This document shows positions 5,670-6,881 of a DNA stretch of 6,881 bases, piece by piece; position 1 is the stretch's first letter; the number at the start of each line of letters is the position of its first letter. A program made the position numbers and the translations under genes. Origin of the DNA: Acetobacteraceae bacterium (GTDB lineage Bacteria > Pseudomonadota > Alphaproteobacteria > Acetobacterales > Acetobacteraceae); the NCBI GenBank assembly GCA_027306955.1, contig DAHUXX010000137.1:1-6881 (forward strand). Direction: 5' to 3'. The notes below the pieces were generated by a model. It was given only the letters and a program-made list of their open reading frames with translations. It was not told where the DNA came from and did not search any database.

Positions 5670-6505
5670 GACCGCAGCAACTCGTTGATCGAGGTCTTCG
5701 CCCGTGTGCGCGCATCCACGCGCTTGACGATCACGGCGCACGACAGCGACGGCCCGTCGGACCCATCCGCGAGCTTCCTGCCCGGCAGCGTCCCCGGCAC
5801 CACCACGGAATACGCCGGCACGCGCCCGTAGAACGTCTCGCCCGTTGCCCGGTCGATGATGCGCGTCGAGGCGCCGAGGAACACGCCCATGGAGAGCACC
5901 GCGCCGCGCTCCACCACCACGCCCTCCGCCACCTCGGAGCGCGCGCCGATGAAGCAGTCGTCCTCGATGATCACCGGCGCCGCCTGCAACGGCTCCAGCA
6001 CGCCGCCGATCCCCACGCCGCCGGAGATATGGCAGTTCGCCCCGACCTGCGCGCAGGAACCCACGGTGGACCAGGTGTCGATCATCGTGTTGGCCCCGAC
6101 ATGCGCACCCACGTTCACGAAGCTCGGCATCAGCACCACGCCCGGCGCGATATAGGCGGAACGTCGCACCACCGCCCCCGGCACAGCACGAAAGCCCCGC
6201 TGGCGGAACTGCGCCTCGCTCCAGCCGTCGAACAGCATCCCCACCTTGTCCCACACCGGCGCGCCCCCGGCGCCCGGCATCGCCCGGCTGTCGGCGAGGC
6301 GGAACGACAGCAGCACCGCCTTCTTCAGCCATTCGTGCACCACCCAGCCGGCATCGCCCGGCTCGGCGACACGCGCGGCACCCGACTCAAGCCGCCCCAG
6401 CGCCGTCTCCACCGCCTCGCGATCCGCCCCCGCGGTCGCCGGCGACAGCGTGTCGCGGCGCTCCCAGAGCGCGTCGATGGTGGCGGCAAGCGTGTCGTCG
6501 GCCAT
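5666..6505 (-). CDS. dapD: Tetrahydrodipicolinate N-succinyltransferase
   Basis: Transfers succinate from succinyl-CoA to tetrahydrodipicolinate, the committed step of the succinylase branch of diaminopimelate/lysine synthesis. 279 residues, typical for the trimeric DapD family. An N-terminal helical domain (1-100, with WVVHEWLKKAVLLSFRL) is followed by a left-handed parallel beta-helix of hexapeptide repeats from about 108 to 210 (VVLMPSFVNVGAHVGANTMIDTW, then QVGANCHISGGVGIGGVLEP). Likely catalytic D143 (MIDTW) and E191 (ARSEVAEG) keep the 48-residue spacing known from mycobacterial DapD. A C-terminal strand segment ends KTSINELLRS. The ATG at 6505 has GGAG/GGA elements 8-19 bases upstream. 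It is the first gene of the five-gene minus-strand unit. The acyl-transfer product still needs an aminotransferase (DapC/ArgD), which is not in this window. Confidence 0.97.
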   Translation of the reverse strand: MADDTLAATIDALWERRDTLSPATAGADREAVETALGRLESGAARVAEPGDAGWVVHEWLKKAVLLSFRLADSRAMPGAGGAPVWDKVGMLFDGWSEAQFRQRGFRAVPGAVVRRSAYIAPGVVLMPSFVNVGAHVGANTMIDTWSTVGSCAQVGANCHISGGVGIGGVLEPLQAAPVIIEDDCFIGARSEVAEGVVVERGAVLSMGVFLGASTRIIDRATGETFYGRVPAYSVVVPGTLPGRKLADGSDGPSLSCAVIVKRVDARTRAKTSINELLRS

Positions 6506-6536
6506 GATTGGATTCCATCTCCGTCAGGGGCGCCGG

Positions 6537-6565
6537 ACCATGCGCAGCGGTGCAAGGCAAGTCAA
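6537..6565 (-). promoter_or_regulatory. Candidate promoter of the dapD-dapE operon
   Basis: On the minus strand TTGACT (6565-6560) matches five of six -35 positions. It is followed after 17 bases by CATGGT (6542-6537), which keeps three of six -10 positions. Predicted transcription start near 6530 gives a leader of about 25 bases to the dapD ATG, with the GGAG element inside it. The -35 and spacing are good, the -10 is weak. Confidence 0.4.
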
Positions 6566-6613
6566 CGCGCCGCCGTTAGCCTCGTCTTCATCCGTCTCCG
6601 GCTTCATCGCGCC

Positions 6614-6881
6614 ATGCTCGAAATTGAGACCGAGCCTTTCGTGTCCGTGCCCGGAGCGTCCGAACCCCGGATGCGCCCACCGCCCGCGCTGCCCGCGCCG
6701 ATGGCGCACGCGCTGCTGGACAGCCGGCAGCGCTGGCGTGACCTCGCGCCCAGGGCCGCCGTCATGGCCTTCGAGCCCGACGCAAGCCACCGCTTCGCCT
6801 TCGTCCATCCGCAAACCGTGCTCGGCTGGCCCGCCGCCACCCTGCTCGGCCAGCCCGCCGACATCCTCGTCGCGCGCACCG
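6614..6881 (+). CDS. PAS-domain protein, N-terminal fragment (continues past window)
   Basis: The frame stays open from the ATG at 6614 to the window edge (89 residues). After a proline-rich leader (about 1-34), RQRWRDLAPRAAVMAFEPDA (38-57), then HRFAFVHPQTVLGWPAATLLGQPADIL (59-85), has the order of a PAS fold start: helix, F-E-x-D strand, R-F-x-F-V strand, then L-G-W-P-A-x-x-L-L-G-Q-P. Such PAS segments usually belong to sensor kinases, diguanylate cyclases or related signalling proteins; the output domain lies outside the window. An in-frame ATG at 6671 is an alternative start; neither ATG has a strong Shine-Dalgarno site. It is divergent from dapD, with 108 bases between the start codons. 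The gene is likely; the PAS assignment is moderate. Confidence 0.65.
   Translation, partial: MLEIETEPFVSVPGASEPRMRPPPALPAPMAHALLDSRQRWRDLAPRAAVMAFEPDASHRFAFVHPQTVLGWPAATLLGQPADILVART

Noticed and set aside
4542..6332. DapE with a 221-residue N-terminal extension
   Set aside because: The extension is the wrong frame of dapD. The GTG at 5669 gives the standard DapE length and N-terminus.
1..6881. tRNA, rRNA, CRISPR array, insertion sequence or phage genes
   Set aside because: No cloverleaf-like sequence, regularly spaced repeats, terminal inverted repeats with transposase, or phage proteins were seen; apart from the small gaps, the window is filled by the genes listed.

Overview
The window is very GC-rich (roughly 70% by eye, with strong G/C third-position bias). 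Its proteins have an alphaproteobacterial look, most like Acetobacteraceae/Rhodospirillales. That placement rests on the protein style, the def-fmt-truA gene order and the succinylase-type DapD/DapE pair. No 16S or other decisive marker is present. It reads as an ordinary chromosomal housekeeping region with two gene clusters that converge. I saw no mobile element, tRNA, rRNA or CRISPR array.

Left edge (1-319, minus): the 5' part of a small heat-shock protein gene (IbpA/Hsp20 type) with a TTG start, a perfect AGGAGG Shine-Dalgarno site, a plausible sigma-32-like promoter and a leader that can fold over the ribosome site like a ROSE RNA thermometer. Divergent from it, 498-2820 on the plus strand, is a tight operon: def (peptide deformylase), fmt (Met-tRNA formyltransferase) and truA (tRNA pseudouridine synthase). 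It is joined by two GTGA stop/start overlaps. Def and Fmt act at the two ends of the same process: Fmt puts the formyl group on initiator Met-tRNA and Def removes it from the nascent protein. The first codons of def contain a perfect (CCGC)7 tetranucleotide repeat.

Right part (2866-6505, minus): dapD and dapE, two steps of the succinylase branch of lysine/meso-diaminopimelate synthesis, are followed by a five-helix membrane protein of unknown role, a small protein with an unusual C-terminal tail, and a class I SAM-dependent methyltransferase. Three of the four junctions are ATGA/GTGA overlaps and the fourth gap is 13 bases, so the five genes look like one transcription unit read from a promoter just upstream of dapD. 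The operon ends 45 bases from the end of truA, with no convincing terminator hairpin between them.

Right edge (6614-6881, plus): the start of a gene divergent from dapD whose first 89 residues look like the beginning of a PAS sensory domain.

I did not find a new multi-gene system. The points most worth checking are the (CCGC)7 repeat at the def start, the thermometer-like leader of the heat-shock gene, and the two or three uncharacterised genes at the end of the dap operon.
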